Of a stretch of 64,000 bases of DNA, positions 33,046-44,576 are shown piece by piece; positions within the stretch are counted from its first letter, which is position 1; each line of letters begins with the position of its first letter. Source of the DNA: Magicicada septendecula (taxonomy: Eukaryota > Arthropoda > Insecta > Hemiptera > Cicadidae). Location of the stretch: NCBI GenBank assembly GCA_034769895.1, contig CM068373.1, positions 438,321,080 through 438,385,079 on the forward strand, read 5' to 3'. The notes beneath the pieces are model-generated. The model ran no database searches, had not been told where the DNA came from, and saw only the letters and a program-made list of their open reading frames with translations. The position numbers were made by a program, and so were the translations under genes.

Positions 33046-34044
33046 TGTAATGCAGAAGCAATTAGACGACTGTTTAGCTAGATCTGACTGCAGACATTGT
33101 TTGGTTATTTATTCATATAATTACGCGTCAGGTAAGCCGAAAAACGTTTAGTTTCTATGTTGGAAGCTATGTTGTTTGTATGTATGTTTCTCATTGTGTG
33201 GTGTGATTTCTACGGCACTGAATTTGAATGTGTTAATATGGTGACTATCACGGGTTGTATTTACATATTCATCAATTAATTATTGTTACCGTGCTTTCGA
33301 AAAGTTGCAGCGGTGTATTGAATAGTTTATGTTAGTGAAACTAAATTATAGCAACCGTAGTATCCTACTTACGAAGGTCTATACACTAAGGTAATTTACT
33401 TATTTAAAGACAACTGGCCGTTAGGTTAAGGTGGAAACAGCGAGTAAAAGAGACATAGAAGAATCTCTTCTATTCGCTATGGTGGAAATAACGATAATAG
33501 TCATTGATGGGTGTGAAGTATACTTACGGTTAATTTCATTTGTAATATAGATTAAATTTGGATGTGGTTCTTCGTTGTGTGTTAATGAGATTATCCATAA
33601 GCTAGAAGAATTATTCGATTGTACGTAAAAATATCTTCCGTTACAGAAAAATTATTAGTTTATTATTGGATTCCGAATAGAACACATTGAAAACTCTGTA
33701 CAACTCAAGATATAAAAGTGTCTAGGGCATTAAACTGAAGTGAGGTTAGGCAATAGAGTGACTTAACATAAAGGAAGAATGAAGATAAATTGTGCATAAA
33801 TAGAAGAAAAAGATTTAAAGTGGAAAAATAAGTGAAGACTAATACATAATTACGAAGGTCTAAGGTAATTTACTTATTTAAAGACAACTGGACGTTACAG
33901 TAAAAAGTTACCAAGGTTTCATGTTTACTTTTTATTTCCGTTTTAATGTCTGAATTAATAATTCCAACTTTCACATCAGCATATATAATGACATACTTTT
34001 TTCAGGCCTGCATATGCTGTAAACACAACACAGTGTCTAGACTA
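33046..34044 (+). other. 5' flank of the host gene; possible untranslated first exon
   Basis: No transposon coding is visible. A canonical donor CAG/GTAAG occurs at 33129-33136. A 50-base phrase (CGAAGGTCTA...GGTAATTTACTTATTTAAAG) occurs twice, near 33373 and 33852. The region could include a leader exon of the gene whose coding starts at 37290, but nothing here proves it. Confidence 0.3.
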
Positions 34045-34284
34045 CAGTGCTATTAAAACAATCTGCGTCTTCTGACAGTTCTCCTTGCGTGTTTACAAGA
34101 AGTAGTTGCTATGGTAACTCGGATGAGACTCCGAGGTGAGCCAATCACCTGCAGGCGTGCGCTTTCCCTTCCCCCTTTCTCCTCAGTCAACAGTCCCACA
34201 CTGACCAATCAGCGCTCCCGCAGCTGTGCCGAGGACCACGTGCTTCTTAGCTGTCAGAAGACGCAGATTGTTTTAATAGCACTG
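34045..34284. mobile_element. 240-bp MITE with perfect 34-bp TIRs and TA target sites, promoter-like interior
   Basis: TIRs at 34045-34078 and 34251-34284 (starting CAGTGCTATTAAAACAATCT) are exact reverse complements flanked by TA on both sides, as in pogo/Tc1-mariner elements. The interior is GC-richer. It holds an RFX X-box-like GTTGCTATGGTAAC (34105-34118), CCAAT boxes (34141, 34205) and an E-box CACGTG (34237-34242). The right end reads CACTGTAAGT, a good splice donor. It could be a MITE that became part of the host promoter or first exon. Confidence 0.75.
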
Positions 34285-34526
34285 TAAGTTTGGACGGTTG
34301 GTAGCTCTAAAGATACCACTAATTTAATGAATGTGGAGTAACCAGTACAAGAGTGCATTAGAAATGTACTGAAAGTAATAGCATAGTCAAATATTGTTAT
34401 ACAATATACAGGACAAGTTGAAGAGTAAATGTAACATTATTATAGCTTGCATAACCCACACCTGGGCAAACATAACCTCACCGTGCTTGCATAACTGACT
34501 ACTACCATAAGGTGACTAATAACTAT

Positions 34527-35065
34527 GGTAATTATGCTCGATCCGGATTATGCTCAAATTGCGGTGAAATATTTCTTTTCCTATTCTTCTATGTTATATA
34601 AAGACGGGACAAATAATTTTAAACGGCGGTCGAACCTATTTACGGAGAAAAAAAATTAAATAATTACTCCCATAAGCGCGCATGTAAAGTGAATGGCCGC
34701 CATGTTAACTGAGCGACGGCGCACAAATGCACAGTGAATGACGAGTATGACGTCTCAAATATTTTTTGACGTCTTAAATATTTGAAAAATGGTTCGCCTT
34801 AATTTTTGCAAGAATTATATGAAACAATTAACTATAACCGCGGCCCTTCGGGCCGCCCACCGAACCTAACCGGCAGGTATCGGCTCAACTCGCTTTTCAT
34901 CCAACTCAGTTGTCTTATGTAATTATTTAATTTTTTTCTCCGTAAATAGGTTCGACCGCCGTTTAAAATTATTTTTCTCGTGTTTATATAGTATCGAAGA
35001 ATAGGAAAAGAAATATTTCACCGCAATTTGAGCATAATCCGGATCGTGCACAATTACCATAACTA
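34527..35065. mobile_element. Foldback element with about 135-bp inverted arms
   Basis: 34527-34666 and 34918-35063 are inverted copies with point differences (GATCCGGATTATGCTCAAAT, GGTTCGACCGCCGTTTAAA and CTCCGTAAATAGG blocks). Both arms keep the same open frame of about 40 codons (DPDYAQIAVKYFFSYSS...RSNLFTEKK). The centre has repeated GACGTCTTAAATATTT-type phrases and a strong GC hairpin (GCGGCCCTTCGGGCCGC) near 34840-34857. No transposase, so it is non-autonomous. Confidence 0.7.
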
Positions 35066-37254
35066 TAAATATGAAATAATGAAACATACAGACATTCAAC
35101 AGAATACAGAAAATTGCTGTTAGTGGCATTTATGGACAGTATCAGTAGGTGAATATATTTTTAGGCATGTGAATATAAGTAAATACCTATGTAATGATTT
35201 CTCAAAAGTATGCTTTTGTGATAATGTTTTCACAGTGATTCAATGCACATTAAAAATTGAATTGTAGTTACTCAGGTTAACAACAATTTGAAATGACAAA
35301 TTAATTTATTACAGAACTTGTTGTTACAAATGAAAACAAGACAATTATGATGCTCACTACATTATTATTGAAACGATTTATTATATAATTTGTATTGAAC
35401 TGAACTAAAGCAAATAAAACTTTTTGTAGACTTCCAAAACCAAATAAAACTTTCAGATTCTGAACACTTTTTGTTTAGACATTATTGTCAGTATATGTTT
35501 TATGTATGTAATACCCATTTTTACTTAAGTCAATGTGTTTAATATAAAGGCAGTGCAGTTCAGCTTGAACAGTAACAGTAATGGAGCCATGTTATGTTGT
35601 GCATAAAATAGCTTTGTGGTGGAGGGGGCATAAAATAGTTTTATAGTTTCTTGTAAGAAATTTATTTTCAAAACGGATTGTATGTAATATTTCTGGTTTG
35701 GTCAGTACTGTATTGCATTAAGCCAATACGTGACATTAGATAGGCCTATTATTAAAATACACGAAGTAAACTAAAAATGTGTTACATAAATGTGTATGTT
35801 AACCAACTACTGAATATTATTATTTGTCCATATACAGCCATTTATTATAAACAAACAGTTCAACATACCGTAAACATAATATGATTGCAAGGTGGATATC
35901 CCTATTTTCACTATGTTAAATTCTGAAAATGGAGATGCATTTTTCAAAGAAATAACAAAATATAATTTTGTTTTTAAACCTACAATATCTTTCATATAAC
36001 CTTACTATTAAAACTTGGGAATGCACAAGAAATTCAGATTTGGTGCTCTTTCACTTTGCCATTCATAGCTGATGTTAAGATGTCCTTCCCATACGAACAA
36101 ACAAATGTTGCCAATTCTTATCAGCTTACACAAATATCTCTTTTCAGTGATATAACACATCGTGTTTTGGATCTGTCAGCGGTTTTTTTATGTGGTTTGT
36201 TTTAGTAATGTGTTATTAGGCTGTCAGAAATTATATCAGTGACATGAATATCATTAATTTTACCCTTCGTGTTACTGGAAAACTTCAAAGTGGTCTCAGC
36301 GGATCATGAATTCAATCAGTCCCAGTTCTCCTTTTTATATGCAGTTTACAAACTATGAAATATTGTTCCATTGTCCATTATGGTATTTCAAGTCATTAAA
36401 AATTATAATTTCTACAAGATTTCTAATATTATTTGTCATAGATTTTCTGTTTAATACCAGATTAAATTAACTGCACCCTGAAAGCTATAAATAAGATGAA
36501 ATGCGTCTTCAGACTAGATAAAGCAGAACAAATATTTAAATTCTTTAAATCTGTCAAACGTTTCAAACTTCCATTGTAAACAACAGTTTGCTAGTAGTAT
36601 TGCAGTGTATTCCCACAGCTGTCAATTTGGAAGTTATGTGAAACAGAGTATACTGTGTAACTTCTGCAAACATTTTGACTATGAGGTTTCATAAAAATTG
36701 TAGCATTCAATTGATAAGCAATTGTTGTCTCCTTCTCAAAATAATTCTAAAATTATGTCAAAAGTCTTATAATTTCTGGTAAATAGTAATTTAAAAACAA
36801 AGTCTGTGTCAAAATAAGTAACATGGTATGACGAACTGATAAAAAAAATTGTGGACACATGTTTGTATGGCTTCAAAGAAAAGTGTACCTTTATGGAGAA
36901 AACATTTTCCACAAATCATCAGCACTGTAGGTTGAATGCTCTTCTGTACGTTAGCTTATTCCAGTTTCATATTCAGAAGTAGTGGACTTTTCCTCTACGT
37001 TAGTGGTCTCGGTATCTCCTTTCAACCAAGAACATTTTATTGTATTAAATGAAGTACCTTGCCCACACTAAGATATGGCATCCTCATTGGTTAAACTGAG
37101 GTCTGACAATGGGAAGACATTATTTATTAATAAAGATGTGTGCATTTAATCTAAAAGTGTCCTTAATCAGATGTTATTCTTGTGCTATCTTGTGAGTGAT
37201 GTAGATAGTGTTGGTAGTCTTCATTGACTGCCATCTTGTTTTCATTTGTTTCAG
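35066..37254 (+). other. Upstream or first-intron sequence of the host gene
   Basis: About 2.2 kb of AT-rich DNA without a recognised gene, element end or tandem repeat. It ends in a pyrimidine tract and AG acceptor at 37253-37254. Confidence 0.4.
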
Positions 37255-37316
37255 GTGTTAACAAGATCAATTTATCCATCATCTGACAAATGGAAGAGAT
37301 CAAATTTGAGGACAAG
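37255..37316 (+). CDS. Host gene, first coding exon (start codon at 37290)
   Basis: A TTTGTTTCAG acceptor ends at 37254 and a GTATAA donor starts at 37317. The exon has 35 bases of leader and an ATG giving MEEIKFEDK in 27 bases, ending in phase 0. Three further exons in the same phase encode acidic segments with the same style. This is typical of leader exons of insect genes for C2H2 zinc-finger proteins, where short acidic IKEE-type segments precede the finger array. The fingers would lie beyond the window. The ATG has A at -1 and -2 and G at +4, but C at -3. Confidence 0.7.
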
Positions 37317-38218
37317 GTATAAAGTTTAAAAATAAAAATATATTTTTTGCTGTTTAATGTATGTATTAAATTGATACACTGTTATATACATGTATCTTAT
37401 ACACACATTCATTTCTTATATTAATAATAGTTTATTTATCATCATATTGATTTGTAATTAATTGCTGTACAGAATATGATTTATACATGTATTCTTTTGT
37501 ATAGGGTTCGCATTGACAATATGCATTTTCCATAACCTCCTAACTTTCAAGCAGTTGTCTTCCTCCCTCGCCCAATTCAGACTTGTAGTCTGTTTGTTAG
37601 TTGCAAAGTAGCTTTAAAACTTTTTTTTTGATCTGCCAGTCCTCTGTCTTTGTGTTGGCCAATTATGCCAACGTACTCTTACTATTCTATCATCACTCAT
37701 TCTCTTGTGTTGTCCACTCTGGTAGTCCTGTCCTCTGCAAGTCTTCCTGGTATTCTCCTGAACTCCATACTTGTGACATCTCATTTCGCTGTTTTGACTT
37801 GTATTGTATCACTCCCAGTTTCTGCAGAATATATCAGTATTAGATGTATTATATGTCTTATGCTATACCTTATATGCATTATTTTTATTATATGTCTAAA
37901 AGTCAATATTAGACATATAATTGATGTACATATTCAAACCTTTTGTGTTTTGTTTCAAATGTTTGTTAGCCAGCTAGTAAGAACCAGGCACACAACTGAC
38001 TATTCTATGAGTGATGATGACTTGCATTTGAATTTTTTATCTGACCACCCGCTCGTGTGCCAAATGGGGGGGGGGGAGTCCAAAATTCACCATTTATTGC
38101 CCACTTTTAATGTTGTAACCGTTAGCTATACAATTGCTTCCTTCAGATTTTATGTACACAGCCTACCCGTTTGTGGGGAGTGAGGTTAACCTGTAAAGTA
38201 ACAAACAATTTTGCTAAA
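37317..38218 (+). other. Intron 1 of the host gene before the mariner
   Basis: No gene seen. There is a ten-G run near 38066-38076 and a small tandem of ATATGTCTTA/ATATGTCTAA around 37850-37900. Pyrimidine-rich frames here are not convincing proteins. Confidence 0.4.
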
Positions 38219-38220
38219 TA

Positions 38221-39555
38221 CGAGGGCTATCCAGAAAGTAACAGACGTTTTGACCGACCGCGGCGGTGGGCGGGGATAGAGCCGCCATCTTGGTGTCAGA
38301 ACATTCCTACACTCAGTACGCATCCAGCTGTGGTAGCGTGCGGTCTGTGCCCCTCTTACTTTGCTCTCTGTGACGTGTTAAAATGTGCGCTGCAATAGAA
38401 AATCCCGCCACTTGTGAGGTGCGTTCTGTGATTAGGTTTTTGTTGGCAAAAAATCACAAACCAATTGAAATTTATTGCCAACTTTGTGATGTGTACGGAA
38501 AAGGAATAATGAGTGAAAACCGAGTGAGGCAATGGTGCATTGATTTTAAAAATGGCCGTACCAATGTTCACGATGAGGACCGCAGTGGTAGACCTAGCCT
38601 TGTGACTGATGAACTGGTGATGAAAATCAACGACAAAATTCGTGAAGATCGTCGTTTCACGATTACGGAACTTTCGAAACATTTTCCCCAAATTTCACGG
38701 AGTTTGGTGCATGAAATTGTGGCGGAAAAGCTTGGTTACCACAAATTTTGTGCTAGGTGGATTCCGAAAATCCTAACGGAAGACCACAAAAAACAAAGAC
38801 TGGCTGCAGCACTAACTTTCCTCGAAGATTACGACAAAAATGGTACCAAAGTTATCGATCGTATCGTAACTGGGGACGAGACTTGGGTGAAGCATGTCAA
38901 TAGTGAAACAAATAGGCAGTCGATGGAATGGGGACACACAAATTCTCCCAAGAAACCAAGGAAGTGTTTGCAAACGCTGTCAGCAAGAAATATTATGGCT
39001 ACTGTGTTTTGGGACTCTGAAGGAGTGATTCTCGTTGATTTTCTTGAACGTGGCACAACAATTAACTCAGAGAGGTATTGTGAAACACTGAGAAAGTTAA
39101 GGCGCGCGATACAAAACAAGCGTCGGGGAAAACTTAGTGCGAAGATTTTGTTTTTTCACGACAACGCACGTCCACACACGGCCAATCGTACCCGAGAGCT
39201 CTTCGATGGTTTTGGATGGGAGGTGTTCGACCATCCACCATACAGCCCGGATTTGGCGCCGAGCGACTATCACCTCTTCCCAGCGATGAAGACATGGCTC
39301 GCTACACAACGCTTTGATACTGACGCCGAACTGCATGCCGGTGTAAACCAGTGGTTGAAATCGCAGGCGGCAGATTTCTACAGAGACGGTATTGAAAAAC
39401 TTGTGCCACGGTATGATAAGTGCCTTAATTTGAATGGCGATTATGTAGAAAAATAGCTTAAGAGTGTACCTTTCAAATGTATATAATAAAATTTTGTTTT
39501 TTCATTTTGTAAATTTTTTATTTCAAAACGTCTGTTACTTTCTGGATAGCCCTCG
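38221..39555 (+). mobile_element. Complete mariner transposon
   Basis: The 1,335-bp element has perfect TIRs of 33 bases (CGAGGGCTATCCAGAAAGTA...) at 38221-38253 and 39523-39555 and TA target duplications at 38219-38220 and 39556-39557. It sits in intron 1 of the host gene in the same direction. Intact ends and an intact gene point to recent arrival. Confidence 0.97.
38383..39456 (+). CDS. Mariner transposase, intact (DD34D)
   Basis: Cut-and-paste transposase of 357 residues, the normal length for mariner. The N-terminal half has the paired helix-turn-helix regions (RFLLAKNHKPIEIYCQLCDVYG..., FKNGRTNVHDEDRSGRPS) that bind the TIRs. WIPKIL stands at the place of the conserved WVPHEL linker. 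Catalytic residues are Asp165 (VTGDETW), Asp260 (FFHDNARPH) and Asp295 (YSPDLAPSDYHLF), with 34 residues between the last two. The C-terminus ends YDKCLNLNGDYVEK. Start at the ATG at 38383, 162 bases inside the element. It may be active. In the host intron it is in sense orientation. Confidence 0.95.
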   Translation: MCAAIENPATCEVRSVIRFLLAKNHKPIEIYCQLCDVYGKGIMSENRVRQWCIDFKNGRTNVHDEDRSGRPSLVTDELVMKINDKIREDRRFTITELSKHFPQISRSLVHEIVAEKLGYHKFCARWIPKILTEDHKKQRLAAALTFLEDYDKNGTKVIDRIVTGDETWVKHVNSETNRQSMEWGHTNSPKKPRKCLQTLSARNIMATVFWDSEGVILVDFLERGTTINSERYCETLRKLRRAIQNKRRGKLSAKILFFHDNARPHTANRTRELFDGFGWEVFDHPPYSPDLAPSDYHLFPAMKTWLATQRFDTDAELHAGVNQWLKSQAADFYRDGIEKLVPRYDKCLNLNGDYVEK

Positions 39556-39557
39556 TA

Positions 39558-40950
39558 AATATCAGAATATTACCTACCTGCGCATTTTTTTCTTGCACTT
39601 TTTTAACACTAGAAGATTTCAGGGCTGCCAGTATATTATTTCAGGTCATATAAACCTTAACACTCTTTCCCTTTAAAAACACTTGAATAATTTTAATAAC
39701 TTACCTCCCTTAAATCAGAAAATTCACAGATTCGTTAGACGAGTTTTTTTCCAGCACAGAATAATAAGGAATGGTTATGACGAAATAATGCAACTAGCAC
39801 ATGGTTATGTCCGCAAAACAAACTTTTTTATTTTAATAAATTTTAAAACTTTCTTTCTTTTTATAGGTTCTTTCGACTAATCTCTATTATATAACATTTT
39901 TCTATACTAATCTCTATTGCCAAACCAGTACTTTTGTGACACACACTCTCACTCTTTTTACATATTTATATATATATATATATATTTCCACCCCCTTTAC
40001 TGAGCTCTTTTAATATTTATTTACTTTCCTTCACTTTTTTTTTTTTTGCCGAAAATAGTTGCTTTACTACTGTACTTAACTGCACGTGGTTCCAACGACT
40101 GCACACTATGTTGTCTAATTCTTTTTATTCCACTCTCCACACTTCACATTTTACAAAACCGTCACTATTGTTGAATCACTGTTCACGGATGCTTTTAAAT
40201 ACTTTTTGGTAGGCCTATTTTAATATTTTCGGCCTACCAGAAACACGCCCGAGGCTAAGCTGAAAATTACGACTGCTCTGTTTGATGAGTTGTGCTGAAC
40301 TGGGGCGAGCTGTGGCTCGCAACTCTATACTGTACCAAGCCTTTGGGCGTCGACCATGTGGCCGTCGAAATGGATGATGGGTTCAGTCCTTGTTGTCTGA
40401 TTGGCTTCTCGCTCTAGCAAAATCTCAAGAGACCCTGAAAGCAGTTCGCATTGACAACACGTGAATTTTGCATCACACAACTACGCGCTTCTACCATCAG
40501 TCACGCATCTCCTTTGTTTCAATTCCCATTTTGTACCTACCATGGAATCGTACCATTGTGTTACATAGAATGGTTCATATTCATGAAAATTATTATTTAG
40601 AAAATTATTAAATAAAATGGTCTTATCCCTTTTGCCCCGTTACAAACCGTTCTTACTAACCCACTGCTCTCAAGATTAGTTATAAACAAGTCAGTTAATC
40701 ACACAGTAGGCATACTGCTTTTAACTGTATAATTAACAAACTATTAATGTAGAAAGTGTGTTAATAAGTTTACACTACAGTAGACAGTAGATAATTAATT
40801 ACACTTGATTTATTTAAATTGTTATCTTACTGTAATATTAAAGTTCATATCACCTCATCATAACTAATAATCTTTAATGCAACAATATATGATTGAATTC
40901 ATTTGAAACGTGGCTTTTCGTAGATAAGATCATTTATCCTTTCATATACA
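39558..40950 (+). other. Intron 1, continued
   Basis: Mostly AT-rich with a TATA run (39966-39986). A less AT-rich patch at 40240-40460 has a GATTGG (inverse CCAAT) box, but no gene was recognised. Confidence 0.4.
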
Positions 40951-41340
40951 TCGCAGGTATATACTATGACAATTTGAAAAGTTCACGACCTAATAATAAA
41001 AGACTTAACCAGTATTTTTTCGTTTTGGAATCATTTTTCATATTTCAGCATAGTCTCCATGTAGTTGAACACATTTGGTTTAGTGATGCTCCAGTGCTTT
41101 TATCCCATTCAGAAGTTTGATTGTTCTAGGTCCTCTGATAACCGTTTACTGCCGCTTTCAGTCATCTCCAGAAAAATCCCTCCCTCCCCAGGGAATTTCT
41201 GAGTTTTGGGAATAATTAAAATTAAATGGAGCTAAATCAGGCGAGTAAGTGTGATGTTGCAGCAGATTGTATTTCAGCTCAGCGATTTTTTGCCTTAAAA
41301 AAAATGCTTGTCTGAGGTCTTCCATATCCTACTACAAAAT
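40950..41340 (-). pseudogene. Degraded mariner-like transposase C-terminus
   Basis: Minus-strand translation in shifting frames gives YSPDLAPFNFNYSQ, then WGGRDFS, NGIKALEHH.TKCVQLHGDY and a trailing FYY/LGRELFKLS segment, the usual order at the end of mariner-type transposases. Many stops and shifts. It is not the same subfamily as the intact copy at 38221. No TIRs found. Confidence 0.55.
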
Positions 41341-41639
41341 TATCTATTTATATACTAAACCTGGCCCTTTTTTACAAGTATTTTCATTTATTTGGTCTAA
41401 AAGGTTAGAATATGACTCTTTATTTTTTGGCACATCCATGATAATCTCTTAACAACATTCTCTTAGCCACTCAGAAAATCAAGTCATACCTTTCCAACAG
41501 ACAAAATTGACTTTCTTTTTTTTGTTACATGACTAATTAACAATACTGCAGACCAACATGTTGCTTTACAGCTATTCATGAGGCAAATGTGGTGTCACCT
41601 GATGTCTCTGACTCGGTTCTCAGACTATTAGTATCTTCT

Positions 41640-42020
41640 TCTTCTTTGACTCTTCCTGAACCACCTTCTTTATCTGTGAGAGATTACAGCGTCCCACAAC
41701 CAAACAGTCAACGTGGGTACTAGTCTCTGCCTTCCTCTGCAGTACTTCCCACTCACTGGATGCCCATCAGCAAAGTCATTACTGGGTCTCAACCAGTAGT
41801 GACTCACCACACTGTCTCATCTTCACAAACCTCTCCATTCACCTGTTGTTTCCAGAACCTGTTAATTTTATTTTCTAATTACTTTGTCTATCCAGTATAT
41901 TTTTAATATTTTCCTACAGCAGCAGATTTCAAATGCTGTGGTTGTGTCTTTCATTTTTTCCTATTGTCTAGGTTTCACATGCAGCTTCTATAATAGCATG
42001 CTGCAAACATATAATTTGAG
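41640..42020 (-). pseudogene. Degraded LINE reverse transcriptase C-terminal piece
   Basis: On the minus strand the frames show ACET.TIGKNERHNHSI and further on HPVSGKYCRGRQRLVPT. This resembles the CETWT...K..E region at the C-terminal end of LINE polyproteins. Stops interrupt every frame. The clade cannot be named. Confidence 0.4.
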
Positions 42021-42405
42021 GAATTTCTTCTTAATTTGAATGCAGTATTTGAGTAGCAAATTTGTTTCTCCGTTTGGCCTGTGTTCTGACACTGATTCCT
42101 GTCAGTTATCTCTACCAGTTTTAATATTTACCTATTTTTGTTCCTGATTCTCCTCTTCCCCCAAATAATTTTTTAAAATATTCAATAGTGTTCTCAATTT
42201 ACCTTGTTTTCTGTGAGTAGAAACCTTACCATCAGTAACTCTTAACTCTTAACATCAATAACTCTTAATTCTTATGCTCTTTCCATGAAATGTTATGACG
42301 GTCTTGAACATCTTTATGGTTTCCTTTACAGCCTCTTATAAAGCATTCTCGTATAATGGTAATGAATTTGTTTAAAAGTAAATTTTAATTCCTTGTTATT
42401 TGTAG

Positions 42406-42465
42406 GATGTTTTAATGGTCAGTATAAAGAAAGAAGCAGATCCAGAAGAGGCTGAGACTGAACAG
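42406..42465 (+). CDS. Host gene, coding exon 2
   Basis: 60 bases between a TTGTTATTTGTAG acceptor and a GTAATG donor, phase 0 at both ends. It encodes DVLMVSIKKEADPEEAETEQ, acidic with a SIKKE motif like the IKEE motifs of insect zinc-finger leaders. Intron 1 is about 5.1 kb and holds the mariner and two relics. Confidence 0.75.
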
Positions 42466-42819
42466 GTAATGTGCATAACCATTATTTAGCCCATAGCTAG
42501 TGTGTTAGGTTGTTCCGTGTCATGTACCACTAGAGATTTGGAGCACATTCGTTTGTAGATATGTAATTAAAAATCAACAGTATACACAAACTGTATCATA
42601 GTGTTGTATACATATAAACTACATGAGATTAAGTAAGTAAAATCGCACACTTGTGCGAGCATGCGCGTGGACACACCATGTAGGTACAGAGTATGGATAT
42701 TTATTGCAAAAATTGATAGGTGATTCTATATATTTCATATTTAGTATTGATCACGTGTTTATATACTCTTATAAATCACTGAGAAGACTAAGTAAATTTT
42801 ATAATTGTTCAATTTTCAG

Positions 42820-42912
42820 GATATATTACCAGTTATAAATTCTGTCCTAAAAGGAGAACTGCATGTAAAAGAAAAAATCATCAAAGAAGAGAATGAACAG
42901 TTTGTTGATCAG
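42820..42912 (+). CDS. Host gene, coding exon 3
   Basis: 93 bases between a TTCAATTTTCAG acceptor (ending 42819) and a GTATAG donor, phase 0. It encodes 31 residues including VLKGELHVKEKIIKEENEQF, again acidic and Lys/Glu-rich with an IIKEE motif. The phase-0 run means that any of these exons could be skipped without a frame change. Confidence 0.75.
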
Positions 42913-43859
42913 GTATAGTACATAGTTATACATTAGTTTATAATGTATAAACAAATGTACAGTTATACAAGCATTTATTGTTATAATGAACAGCATTGTC
43001 GTTATTTGTAAACTTATCTGTTAAAACTGTTGGAGACCATTTGGTGTCCCATGGAAGTCATTTTTATGTGCACTTTCAGTCCATACGATTTAGCCATAAC
43101 ATGTACCAGTACCACACGGCAGGAAATTTGAATTTTATGACGTCAGGGGTATGAGTACGACGTGATCATGGTGGGGGTAGAATGTGACTGAAGTAGGGAT
43201 GTCACGTGGCCATGGTGGGAGTACCATGTGATAGGCACCATGTGGGGGTACCACAGCACTGGTGCGAAGTGTAGTGATTGGTTGGCCATGTTTAATTATG
43301 TCACGTCATCATGTAGCAGGATCGGTTGTGATTGGTGTGTTGAATGGCAGTAGTCGGTGTGGCCAACATGTGATAATTGAGAAGAAAATTCCCTCTGAAA
43401 GGGAAATAGGTTAAAGAAGGATTGTGATGTTAATTAACCACTTACATAAATATAAATACATAAATTTTTATTCCACCTACCTGCAAAGTTATCTGGGTCC
43501 AGAATTCGATCACACGAACGTAAGATGTTAGCGTGGTTTATAGGTTACTGTAATAATTGACATAACTCATTTTGTTTGAAGAGAATTCATGACCTTTTTA
43601 ATTTTTAAACATTGACAAACTTTAACAGATTTTACTCATACTTTAGCAAATGAAATAGCATCCTAATAATTTCTTGTTTTTGTTGTTCGTTTCATGAAAA
43701 CAATTTCTACTCTATCTTATCCTACAAGCTTACCTTATTCTAAGATATCGATATCAGACTGCCCAGTCTGCATTTTCATTCGCACACACATACTATATTA
43801 AAAAACCCTCCCCTGATTTATTACATGACCAAAACCCTTAACATTTTAGGAAATACCCC
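42913..43859 (+). other. Intron 3, first part
   Basis: No gene. A patch at 43130-43350 repeats CATGGTGGGGGTA and ACCATGTGGGGGTACCA phrases several times and has GACGTCA and CACGTG sites. Origin unknown. Confidence 0.4.
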
Positions 43860-44576
43860 CCCCCCCGGCCGGCACGTGGTTATCTCTCGAGCTCGTAACT
43901 TCATTTTTTGCTTTGGTTGTGTGTCCGAACTAAATTGGGATGTTCCTTAGTTAAAACTTCACTTCACTGCCACATCACGGTTTTGTTAACTCACAGTTTA
44001 CTGGAATATTATAAAAATTTGTTGAAGAGCCCCTTTGGGCAGTACCTGGCCAGGCACAATCTGTAAGCGAACTGGGAAGAAGCGGCTATATGTTCACGGC
44101 CAACTGGATTACGTCTTTTTAGGTGGAAGACAAAGCCTTGTGTTTCGTCGCCACAGCTATGTCCTATTTAACCCATACAGTTGCTTGAGTGTGGGTCGCA
44201 GATGATATTTGTTCAGCACTGGCTGACGTCACGAAAAGGGTTTGGCTTAAGACTCACCTTCGGCAACTTGGTCAAGGAAGCGAACAACGATTCTGCTCTT
44301 AGCCATTTTTGTTTCACAGTTCAGCGTCGGTCCGCGCACCTGGTTGTCGGGTGCGATCAGGCGCACTGCCACAAACTCGCAAAGTTCTTGGAAATGACGC
44401 TTCGTACATTCCTCCGTACTGATTGCACAACTGTTGAGACGTATTGCTCCTTTGTTCGCAACTGTTTTAATTCACCACGTGTTCTGGTCACAGATGGAAA
44501 TTATGGCCATGCATTTTTTTTGTTATAAATCCCAAAAATTTAATAAAATGAAAATCCCCTGTATTTGTCACGTTAC
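43860..44576 (-). repeat. 3' LTR of the truncated Gypsy element
   Basis: The start (TGTAACGTGACAAATACAGG on the minus strand, at 44576) lies directly after the polypurine tract. The low end is not certain, because no target duplication can be matched. A second G-run followed by TAT, like the polypurine tract, lies near 43856-43868. Confidence 0.5.

Noticed and set aside
33051-33130. Small open frame before a CAG/GTAAG donor as a coding first exon
   Set aside because: Splicing it to 37255 in its own phase meets a TGA before the ATG at 37290. At most it could be untranslated.
44181-44528. 115-codon frame in the Gypsy LTR region
   Set aside because: It lies opposite to the element and in the LTR, and no motif is recognised. 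Chance is the simpler explanation.
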